Assembly (NCBI GenBank): GCA_011051745.1
Contig: DRKO01000303.1
Location: 1-16,883 of the forward strand
Origin: Chloroflexota bacterium
GTDB taxonomy: Bacteria; Chloroflexota; Anaerolineae; Aggregatilineales; UBA3940
Reading direction: 5' to 3'
DNA length: 16,883 nucleotides
The translations under genes were made by a program, and so were the position numbers. Shown here one piece after another: positions 1-5,494 of this stretch. Numbering within the stretch: the stretch's first letter is position 1; each line of letters begins with the position of its first letter. The notes under the pieces were generated by a model that had not been told where the DNA came from, searched no databases, and worked only from the letters and a program-made list of their open reading frames with translations.

Positions 1-411
1 GAGGATCTGCTCGATGGCTTCAAGTGGGGGCGTGGGGATAGTGTGCTCTTTTCGGCGTCGTGTGGTGGTGAAGTGCTCTCTCAGGGTTTCCGCTGAGATG
101 GGGGCCAGTTCTTCGTCTTCCAGATACTGGTAAAAGTTAAGGATGGCTCGCGAGTATAGGTGTTCTGTCTCAACAGAGTGATTTTCCTGAAGGTAACGTA
201 GGAATTCCTTGGCCCACCCTGCCCTGGCTGCGCTGGCGGGAGTTCTGGCGGGTTGGATGGTCAGGTTCTGATGCAGAAAGCGCTCAAAGAGGTGGAGGGC
301 CTGGTTGAAGGCAGCACTTGTTTGGGGAGAGTGCTTCTGGCGGATTCCGGATAAGTAACCCTCGATGGCGCGATCTAAAGTCGGTGATGTGATGGCAGAT
401 GTTGAGGACAT
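1..411 (-). CDS. Tyrosine recombinase/phage-type integrase, N-terminal part (partial, runs off left edge)
   Basis: The minus strand is open from an ATG at 411 to the window edge (137 codons, no stop), so this is the 5' part of a longer gene. The translation starts MSSTSAITSPTLDRAIEGYL and continues with an all-helical segment typical of the SAM-like core-binding domain of XerC/XerD and phage integrases: a helix around LDRAIEGYLSGI, a segment starting HSPQTSAAFNQAL, then WAKEFLRYLQ and a helix at LYSRAILNFYQYLEDEEL. The catalytic domain carrying the Arg, His-x-x-Arg and Tyr residues would lie outside the window and cannot be checked. A ribosome binding site GGGAG lies 6 bases before the ATG, and a promoter-like pair lies further upstream (466-494). 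Such proteins cut and rejoin DNA at short paired sites. Whether this is a host Xer protein, a mobile-element integrase or an integron-type enzyme cannot be decided from the N-terminus. The family assignment rests on overall pattern, not catalytic residues. Confidence 0.72.
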   Translation of the reverse strand, partial: MSSTSAITSPTLDRAIEGYLSGIRQKHSPQTSAAFNQALHLFERFLHQNLTIQPARTPASAARAGWAKEFLRYLQENHSVETEHLYSRAILNFYQYLEDEELAPISAETLREHFTTTRRRKEHTIPTPPLEAIEQIL

Positions 412-465
412 GAGCTGCTCCCTGCAGGTTGGGTAGCCGGGAGTTGTCTTGGATAAGTGGGGGAG

Positions 466-494
466 ATTGTAACACCGGCAGGATCAGCAAACAA
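466..494 (-). promoter_or_regulatory. Candidate sigma70-type promoter of the integrase gene
   Basis: On the minus strand TTGTTT (489-494) and TACAAT (466-471) are separated by 17 bases. The -10 box matches the consensus in 5 of 6 positions, the -35 box only in its TTG. Transcription would start near 459 and give a leader of about 48 bases before the ATG at 411. Confidence 0.5.
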
Positions 495-568
495 GTTACT
501 TTTGCCCATTTTGCTCAACATACCATCACAAGAAAGCCGTTAACTCATCGTTTCGAAAAGGTTATTTC

Positions 569-586
569 GTATAGCTTACTATACCA
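569..586 (-). promoter_or_regulatory. Palindrome over an extended -10-like box upstream of the integrase
   Basis: GTATAG (569-574) and CTATAC (579-584) form a perfect 6-bp inverted repeat with a 4-base centre. On the minus strand the overlapping TGGTATAGT (578-586) looks like an extended -10 box directed toward the integrase, with no good -35 box at normal spacing. A palindrome over a -10 box fits an operator; the same geometry also fits the core of a tyrosine-recombinase site. Both readings are inference. Confidence 0.35.
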
Positions 587-631
587 TTAATGAAACTAAA
601 TTCTAACAAGAAAGAAATCACTTTCTATCTC

Positions 632-651
632 CCTTGATCGCTATACGAAAT
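632..651 (+). repeat. 20-bp repeat, copy 1
   Basis: CCTTGATCGCTATACGAAAT, identical over 20 of 20 bases to the copy at 806-825 and in the same orientation. Its GCTATACGAAAT part is also present inverted at 564-575. This copy lies directly beside the hairpin at 657-678, over what would be the T-rich tail of that terminator. Confidence 0.8.
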
Positions 652-656
652 AAACA

Positions 657-678
657 CCAGAACGCCGAGGCGTCCTGG
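657..678 (-). terminator. Hairpin terminator candidate for the hflX/eIF2B-like genes
   Basis: CCAG-a-ACGCC (657-666) pairs with GGCGT-c-CTGG (669-678), giving two perfectly paired blocks of 4 and 5 bp separated by one mismatch around a very tight loop. Read on the minus strand the stem is followed by TGTTTATTT, a moderately U-rich tail. It lies about 175 bases past the stop codon of the eIF2B-like gene. The imperfect tail keeps confidence moderate. Confidence 0.5.
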
Positions 679-805
679 CCTTCCCCCACCCCCCTACCCC
701 GACACCCGTCTCCTTCACGCTCTCCTGAGAAGACCGTTCACCATTCCACTGCAGCATCCACCGGAGAGTTTACGGCAACCATCTTTCTCTACTGACTCCG
801 GATCG

Positions 806-825
806 CCTTGATCGCTATACGAAAT
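806..825 (+). repeat. 20-bp repeat, copy 2
   Basis: CCTTGATCGCTATACGAAAT, an exact copy of 632-651, lying 28 bases past the stop codon of the eIF2B-like gene. It is preceded by GATCGC (801-806), so GATCGC occurs twice here (801-806 and 810-815). Together with the degenerate copy at 3157-3176 it brackets the hflX and eIF2B-like genes in direct orientation. Confidence 0.8.
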
Positions 826-853
826 CCCGTCGCTATGTCCCCCAACAGCTCAT

Positions 854-1792
854 TTAACGTGCTGGCCGCTTGAGAAAAGCCCGGATCGACTCGTCTACCC
901 TGATCAGGCGGCTCGCTTCGACGATCTCCATCCCATCCTGGACTCCGCGCTCTGTAACAACAGCGGTGATCATCTCCCAGGGCGTCAGATCAAAATACCT
1001 GTTCCTGACGTTCACACCGGCGGACGGCTGCTCCCATACCTCATCAGGAGGATGCAAAGGATTGGGCGGAATTCCCAGTTCAGCGGGCCATATCTTACTC
1101 TGATCAGCAATCACATAGAGAGGGACACTTAAAACCTGCCCGCAGGCAGCCATGGCAGCCGTGCCGATTTTGTTGATTACCCCTGCCTCCGCCAGGCTAT
1201 CAGCCCCGATAAGGGCAATATCTGCCTCCTGCAAAGCCTGGAAAACAGCCGCATCTACCGCCAGGCTGACGCGGACTCCGTGCTCACCGAGGTGGGAAGC
1301 TAGGGCTCGCCCTTCAAAGTTCGGGCGCGACTCAAGGCACATCACCTCTAGATCGTAGCCTTGCTGGGTGGCCTGGATGAGTGTATTTGCCACTGCTGCA
1401 CTGTAGCTGATCGTCACAACAGAACTTCCGGGAGAAAGCAGGGAGAGCGCAGCTTCCATAACCAGAAAGGAGGCCTGTTCAACCAGAGCTATTGACTCGT
1501 GCGCTACCCGCCGCAGTTGATCAAGTGCGGAGCGCACCGCCGAGGCCTCCGAGACAGCCACCATGGCATCGTTCAGGATGCGAACGACCGGAGCCATCGA
1601 AGCCTGAGTGTGTAAGATCGTCGCCGCGCTCTGAGCCAGTGCCGAGCGTACCGCTTCGATGCTCTCCGGCTGCTCCTGTTCCGTGTAGGCAATGAGCGCC
1701 TCAGCACACAGGCGGGCCACCTCGCTGGCCCCCGATAGATTGTCAGCCGCTACGCGCTTCACCTGTTCGCGCCAGTTAAGTTCATTCTGCAC
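854..1792 (-). CDS. eIF2B alpha/beta/delta-family protein (catalytic cysteine absent)
   Basis: This 312-residue protein belongs to the fold family of eukaryotic eIF2B regulatory subunits, methylthioribose-1-phosphate isomerase (MtnA) and ribose-1,5-bisphosphate isomerase. The N-terminal ~115 residues are helical. The Rossmann-like C-terminal part shows ESRPNFEGRALA (154-165), GADSLAEAGVINKIGT (196-211, with the conserved Asp198), PLYVIADQSK (224-233) and FDLTPWEMITAVVTERG (267-283), all family hallmarks. The sugar-phosphate isomerases have a catalytic Cys in a THCN-type motif; the equivalent stretch here reads TISYSAAV (127-134) with no Cys, so isomerase activity is doubtful and a binding or regulatory role is possible. 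The start is GTG at 1792, with AGAGGT 7 bases upstream inside the end of hflX. It begins 1 base after the hflX stop, so translational coupling is likely. The exact substrate or partner is unknown. Confidence 0.85.
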   Translation of the reverse strand: MQNELNWREQVKRVAADNLSGASEVARLCAEALIAYTEQEQPESIEAVRSALAQSAATILHTQASMAPVVRILNDAMVAVSEASAVRSALDQLRRVAHESIALVEQASFLVMEAALSLLSPGSSVVTISYSAAVANTLIQATQQGYDLEVMCLESRPNFEGRALASHLGEHGVRVSLAVDAAVFQALQEADIALIGADSLAEAGVINKIGTAAMAACGQVLSVPLYVIADQSKIWPAELGIPPNPLHPPDEVWEQPSAGVNVRNRYFDLTPWEMITAVVTERGVQDGMEIVEASRLIRVDESIRAFLKRPAR

Positions 1793-1793
1793 C

Positions 1794-3131
1794 TTACTTA
1801 CCTCTGTCGGGCATGCGATAAGGCTGGTACGGGCCTACATATCGCGGATGCAAAACCCCGCTTAACTCCACATAAGTGTCCTCATGGCTCTCAGATTCGA
1901 CAAGGGCCACTTCGTAGAAATGGGCGATCAGGCCACCTTCAGCATATGGAATCCGCACAACCACATGCACCAGTTGGTGAGCCAGCACCTCTTCAATCAT
2001 CCCCAGAAGCGAATCTATCCCTTCCCCCGTCAGTGCGGAGAGAGGCACAGCCGCCGGATAACGGGATTGCAGGGCCTGGAGGTTGGCCGTATCATCCTCA
2101 CCGGTCAAAAGATCGATCTTGTTAAGAGCCATCACAATGGGGATGTCCTCTATGCCCAGCTCGTCCGACAGGGTGCTCTCAACCACGTGGGCCTGCTCAA
2201 CCGCGTTCGGATGGGAAACATCCACCACATGCAACAGGAGAGACGCTTCGGCGATCTCTTCCAGCGTCGCCCGGAAGGCGGCAACCAGAGAGTGCGGAAG
2301 CTTCTGAATGAAGCCCACTGTGTCGGTAAAGAGCACCTCACGGCCTCCGGGAAGGGCAACCCGCCGGGTGGTCGGATCGAGGGTGGCGAATAGCTGATCA
2401 GCTACATACACGGAGGCGCCGCTCAAACGGTTCAAAAGGGTGGACTTCCCGGCGTTGGTATATCCCACCAGCGCGATGACCGGCACACCGGCACGGCGTC
2501 GCTGGAGCCGGTGTCGCTCACGGTGGGCACGCACCTGCTCCAGTTCGCGCTTTAGATGGGCAATACGCCGCCTGATCTCACGGCGGTCTGTCTCAAGCTG
2601 GGTCTCGCCGGGCCCGCGCAGGCCAACCCCGCCCACGCCCCCGCGAGCGGACCCGCCGCCCGCCTGACGGGCAAGATGTGTCCACTGACGCGTCAGGCGG
2701 GGCAGACGGTACTCATACTGGGCCAGCGCCACTTGAAGAGCACCCTCTTTGGTACGAGCGTGCTGGGCGAAGATATCGAGGATCAAGGCGGTGCGATCAA
2801 TGATCCGGACATCCTCTCCAAAGGCCTCCTCCAGTTCGCGCTGGTGACGGGGGGAAAGCTCATCGTCAAAGATGACGATGTCAACATCAAGCTCCTCAAT
2901 CCAGCGACGAACCTCCTCAACCTTGCCGCTCCCGATAAAAGTGGCAGGGTGAGGGGGCTTAACGCGCTGGTATGTCTGCCCCACCACATGGATTCCCGCC
3001 GTATCGGCCAGAAGTCCCAGCTCCTCCAGTGAGGAATCTATATCCAGCGCGCCCGGCTTTCCTTTGATGTCGAGGCCGACCAGGAACCCCTTTGGCCTCT
3101 CCCGATCCTGATATTCCGTTTCAGCACACAC
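1794..3131 (-). CDS. hflX: GTPase HflX, ribosome-associated
   Basis: The gene encodes 445 residues, close to the length of characterised HflX (E. coli 426). HflX binds the 50S subunit and splits stalled or idle 70S ribosomes, especially under heat stress. Residues 15-215 form the HflX N-terminal domain, ending in the glycine-rich segment GGGSARGGVGGVGLRGPGE (158-176) and the basic helix before the G domain. The G domain carries GYTNAGKS (P-loop, 223-230), FATLDPTTR (switch I, 248-256), DTVG (270-273), NKID (337-340) and SAL (365-367), so all GTPase motifs are intact. The start is GTG at 3131, chosen because GAGAGGGGGG lies 7 bases upstream. It is probably the first gene of a two-gene unit with the eIF2B-like gene, since a 125-base gap with a repeat separates it from the aminotransferase. 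No convincing promoter box was found in that gap. Confidence 0.95.
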   Translation of the reverse strand: MCAETEYQDRERPKGFLVGLDIKGKPGALDIDSSLEELGLLADTAGIHVVGQTYQRVKPPHPATFIGSGKVEEVRRWIEELDVDIVIFDDELSPRHQRELEEAFGEDVRIIDRTALILDIFAQHARTKEGALQVALAQYEYRLPRLTRQWTHLARQAGGGSARGGVGGVGLRGPGETQLETDRREIRRRIAHLKRELEQVRAHRERHRLQRRRAGVPVIALVGYTNAGKSTLLNRLSGASVYVADQLFATLDPTTRRVALPGGREVLFTDTVGFIQKLPHSLVAAFRATLEEIAEASLLLHVVDVSHPNAVEQAHVVESTLSDELGIEDIPIVMALNKIDLLTGEDDTANLQALQSRYPAAVPLSALTGEGIDSLLGMIEEVLAHQLVHVVVRIPYAEGGLIAHFYEVALVESESHEDTYVELSGVLHPRYVGPYQPYRMPDRGK

Positions 3132-3156
3132 CTGTTCGCCCCCCTCTCAGGACTCA

Positions 3157-3176
3157 CCCTGATCACTACACGAAAT
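3157..3176 (+). repeat. 20-bp repeat, degenerate copy 3 upstream of hflX
   Basis: CCCTGATCACTACACGAAAT matches the exact copies at 632 and 806 in 17 of 20 bases, in the same orientation, again in non-coding DNA. Weak similarity to the surroundings of copy 2 continues outside the core (a shared ctct...gactc block before it and a tcgc block after it). It lies 25-45 bases upstream of the hflX start. Its first bases also take part in a small hairpin, TCAGG-6-CCTGA (3147-3162), next to the hflX ribosome binding site. Confidence 0.6.
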
Positions 3177-3256
3177 ACTCTCGCCACTCCATCTCGCCTG
3201 TCGCCAGCAGAATCACCAGAACCGGCCTACCTCTACTTTATTCAGCAGAGCCTGTT

Positions 3257-4456
3257 TCACCCTCCACGCTGTGTATACCACTCAGAAAGCCGCCGAATAG
3301 CCTCCCGCATTCGTGTTTCACCAATCACAAGTGAAAGACGCACATACCCCCTGCCTGCCGGTCCGTAGATCCGCCCCGGCGTCACGGAGACGTGCGCCTC
3401 TTCGAGTGCTTCCTCGGAGTAAGCGACATCATCCCCACCATCCACACGGGCCCAGACATACAACGCCGCCTGAGGGGGTGTCGCGGAGAGACCCAGCCGG
3501 GGCAATGCTTCCATCAGGATATCCCGCCTGCGCTGATAGATTGCGTTGCGCCCCGCGATCCAGTCCTTCCCGACCTCATTCAAGGCCACGCAGGCCGCAT
3601 CCTGAATCGCCAGGAACAACCCGCTGTCTACGTTGCTCTTGATGCGCAGGAGAGCGTTCACCATTTCGGCATTCCCAACGCAGACCCCCACACGCCAGCC
3701 AGCCATGTTGTACGTCTTGGAAAGGGAATTAAACTCAACCGCGATCTCCTTCGCGCCGGGGACTTCCAGCACGCTGTGGGCACGAACCCCGTCAAACGTC
3801 ACATCTGCGTAAGGATTATCCGAGCAGAGCAGGATGTCATGCTCGCGGCAGAAGTCTACTATTCCGGCCAGCTCATCTTTGCTCGCAACCGCGCCGGTCG
3901 GGTTGTTGGGATAGTTGATCCACAGCAGGCGGGCACGGGCCAGAACCTCCGGCGGGATGCTCTCCAGATCGGGCATGAAGTTTCGCTCTGGAACGAGCGG
4001 CACGCGGTACGGCTCGGCCTCTGCCAGAAGCGCCCCCCGGCTATACGTCAGGTACGCCGGATCGGGAACAAGAACGACATCGCCGGGGTTGAGCAGAGCC
4101 AGCCCGATGTTGATCAGCCCTTCCTTTGAACCGATCAACGGCAACACCTCACGCTCCGGGTCCAGGCTGACGCCAAAGCGACGGGCGTAGTAGTCGGCGA
4201 AGGCGCGGCGGAGGGCCGGCTTTCCGGCATATCCCCCGTAGCCATGGTTGGCCGGGTTCTGGGCAGAGTTGTACAGCGCCTCGATCACCGCCGGGTGCGG
4301 CGGGAGATCGGGGTTGCCGATATCCAGCCGGATAACGTCATGCCCCCCGGCCTTCAGTTCACGAATGCGCTCCGCCCTGGCTACAAACGGATAAGGGGGA
4401 ATGTTCTCCAGACGGCTGGCAAGGGCCAGCCTCTTAACAACAGGTTGCGTTGTCAT
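3257..4456 (-). CDS. PLP-dependent class I/II aminotransferase (LL-diaminopimelate aminotransferase-like)
   Basis: The protein has 399 residues and a complete fold-type I aminotransferase pattern: LDIGNPDLPPHP (44-55), GYGGYAGKPALR (72-83), the PLP-contacting NYPNNPTG (181-188), SDNPYAD (212-218), the Schiff-base lysine Lys247 in SLSKTYNMAGWRVG (244-257), and the carboxylate-binding Arg373 in YVRLSL. The SLSKTYNM version of the lysine motif is common among proteins annotated as LL-diaminopimelate aminotransferase or alanine/aspartate aminotransferases of bacteria with a diaminopimelate pathway. A role in lysine and peptidoglycan precursor synthesis is therefore plausible, but substrate cannot be read from sequence. 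The start is ATG at 4456 with AAAGGAGG 3 bases upstream, beginning 9 bases after the stop of the preceding hydrolase gene, so the two are likely co-transcribed. The first ~20 residues are variable and cytosolic. Confidence 0.88.
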   Translation of the reverse strand: MTTQPVVKRLALASRLENIPPYPFVARAERIRELKAGGHDVIRLDIGNPDLPPHPAVIEALYNSAQNPANHGYGGYAGKPALRRAFADYYARRFGVSLDPEREVLPLIGSKEGLINIGLALLNPGDVVLVPDPAYLTYSRGALLAEAEPYRVPLVPERNFMPDLESIPPEVLARARLLWINYPNNPTGAVASKDELAGIVDFCREHDILLCSDNPYADVTFDGVRAHSVLEVPGAKEIAVEFNSLSKTYNMAGWRVGVCVGNAEMVNALLRIKSNVDSGLFLAIQDAACVALNEVGKDWIAGRNAIYQRRRDILMEALPRLGLSATPPQAALYVWARVDGGDDVAYSEEALEEAHVSVTPGRIYGPAGRGYVRLSLVIGETRMREAIRRLSEWYTQRGG

Positions 4457-4465
4457 AAGCCTCCT

Positions 4466-5488
4466 TTAGTTGCCGCCACGCTCGGCTGCCCCCTCCCCCG
4501 AAACGGGATACCGGCCACCGGACTCAAGAAAAGTCTCCAGCACACGGCCCACACGCTCCAGACTCTCAGGGCTGACTTTGTCAACCGTATCTTCGACCGT
4601 ATGCCAGTAGGGATAATCAAAGTCAATCACATCAATGGCCGGTATGCCCCGCTCCAGGAAAGGCACATGATCATCGAGAAGTGTATGTTGGACTTCCGGG
4701 ATAAAGTAAGCTGAATATCCAAGTTCAGCCGCCAGCGTCCACAGGTGCTCTCGCAACAGAGGATCCGAGTTGCCTTCGTAGTAAATATCCTGCTCAGCGT
4801 CGCCGATCATATCCACAATGATGACGTACTCCGGAGTAACCGCCATATTCGTCGCAAAGTAGCGCGACCCGATGACCCAGTCCCAGCCATCCAGACGCCC
4901 GTTATCCTCCGCATCAAAGAATACCAGCCAGACCTCTCCCTGAACAGTGCTCAGGTCAAGCACACGGGCCAGTTCCAGCAGGACGGCAACGCCGCTGGCC
5001 CCATCATTGGCCCCCGGAACCGGCTGCGCAGAAGCCTCAGGGTCGCGGTCGGCTCTCAAGCGGGTGTCATAATGAGCGCCCAGCAGAAACACAGGGCCTC
5101 CCCTCTGCCCGGCACGTCCTATCAAATTACGGACCGGAACTCCCCGATAGGTGAAAGTCTGTTCCTCAGCCTCCCAGCCAGCGGCGCGGAGACGAGTCTG
5201 AATATACTCCGCCGTGCGGCGGGAAGCCTCTGACCCCGTCGGGCGGGGGCCAAATGCCATCTGCGCCCGGACATGCTGCATAGCCTCTTCACCGCTGAAC
5301 AGAGGAGAAGGAGTCGGTGAGGGCGTCAGGGCGGACGCAGGGGTGATCGTTGGGCTCGCAGAGGGAGGTAAAGCAGCGGAGCCAGCAGCCGCCTGCGCCA
5401 GACAGGACACTCCCCCCAGACCGGCAATCAGCAACGCGATCCCCACAACCGGCCATGGGGAGCGGAAAGCACCTTCTTGTCCCTGCAA
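4466..5488 (-). CDS. Secreted M28-family zinc hydrolase, glutaminyl-cyclase-like
   Basis: The 340-residue protein begins with an export signal (hydrophobic stretch about 13-35). There is a possible lipobox-like GVSC (26-29), but the -3 residue is Gly, so lipidation is uncertain. A Pro/Ser/Thr linker (41-63) follows. The catalytic part has GAHYDTR (137-143), PGANDGASGVAVLLELAR (158-175), FFDAEDNG (190-197), DMIGD (226-230), DDHVPFLERGIPAI (272-285) and YWHT (294-297). These are the metal and catalytic positions of the M28/glutaminyl-peptide cyclotransferase fold. The DDH-PFL-RG block and the WH pair resemble glutaminyl cyclases more than classical aminopeptidases; Asp162, Glu194/Asp195 and His296 are the predicted zinc or catalytic residues. 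The start is TTG at 5488 with AGGGA 9 bases upstream, overlapping the end of trmFO; no better ATG fits the signal peptide. It is likely in one transcript with trmFO. Peptidase versus cyclase activity is unresolved. Confidence 0.85.
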   Translation of the reverse strand: MQGQEGAFRSPWPVVGIALLIAGLGGVSCLAQAAAGSAALPPSASPTITPASALTPSPTPSPLFSGEEAMQHVRAQMAFGPRPTGSEASRRTAEYIQTRLRAAGWEAEEQTFTYRGVPVRNLIGRAGQRGGPVFLLGAHYDTRLRADRDPEASAQPVPGANDGASGVAVLLELARVLDLSTVQGEVWLVFFDAEDNGRLDGWDWVIGSRYFATNMAVTPEYVIIVDMIGDAEQDIYYEGNSDPLLREHLWTLAAELGYSAYFIPEVQHTLLDDHVPFLERGIPAIDVIDFDYPYWHTVEDTVDKVSPESLERVGRVLETFLESGGRYPVSGEGAAERGGN

Positions 5489-5494
5489 GGTTCT

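Larger units (their letters stand above)
562..653. repeat. 92-base AT-rich segment bounded by perfect 14-bp inverted repeats
   Basis: TTATTTCGTATAGC at 562-575 is the exact reverse complement of GCTATACGAAATAA at 640-653, with 64 bases between the arms. The right arm overlaps one copy of the 20-bp direct repeat found elsewhere in the window. No clear target-site duplication flanks the arms. It could be a recombinase binding region, an operator pair or a small MITE-like element; the sequence alone does not decide. Confidence 0.65.
412..853. other. Non-coding region between integrase and eIF2B-like gene
   Basis: No convincing protein-coding gene lies in these 442 bases on either strand. By direct count 541-660 is 38/120 G+C (about 32%), while 661-720 is 43/60 (about 72%), an abrupt change. 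The region holds the candidate integrase promoter, a 14-bp inverted repeat bounding a 92-base AT-rich segment, two exact copies of a 20-bp repeat and a hairpin that suits a terminator of the gene to the right. It is the most likely place for an integration or regulatory site of the integrase. Confidence 0.7.

Noticed and set aside
284..490. A 68-codon minus-strand frame overlapping the integrase start
   Set aside because: It is out of frame with the integrase, which has recognisable domain pattern, a ribosome binding site and a promoter; this frame is Pro-rich and unrelated to any family.
381..526. A short minus-strand frame that could be an excisionase-like small gene
   Set aside because: About 50 codons, mostly overlapping the integrase promoter and start; no helix-turn-helix pattern and no ribosome binding site.
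562..653. True loxP or dif site
   Set aside because: Only one arm resembles loxP and the opposite arm is poor; no full 28- or 34-bp site is present, so it is kept only as a possible core-like site.
562..825. CRISPR array
   Set aside because: Only two exact repeats and one inverted partial copy, with spacings of 154 bases and no regular spacer size; no cas genes nearby.
3392..4129. A 245-codon open frame antisense to the aminotransferase gene
   Set aside because: Same type of shadow frame; the minus-strand protein has all catalytic motifs and this one matches no family.
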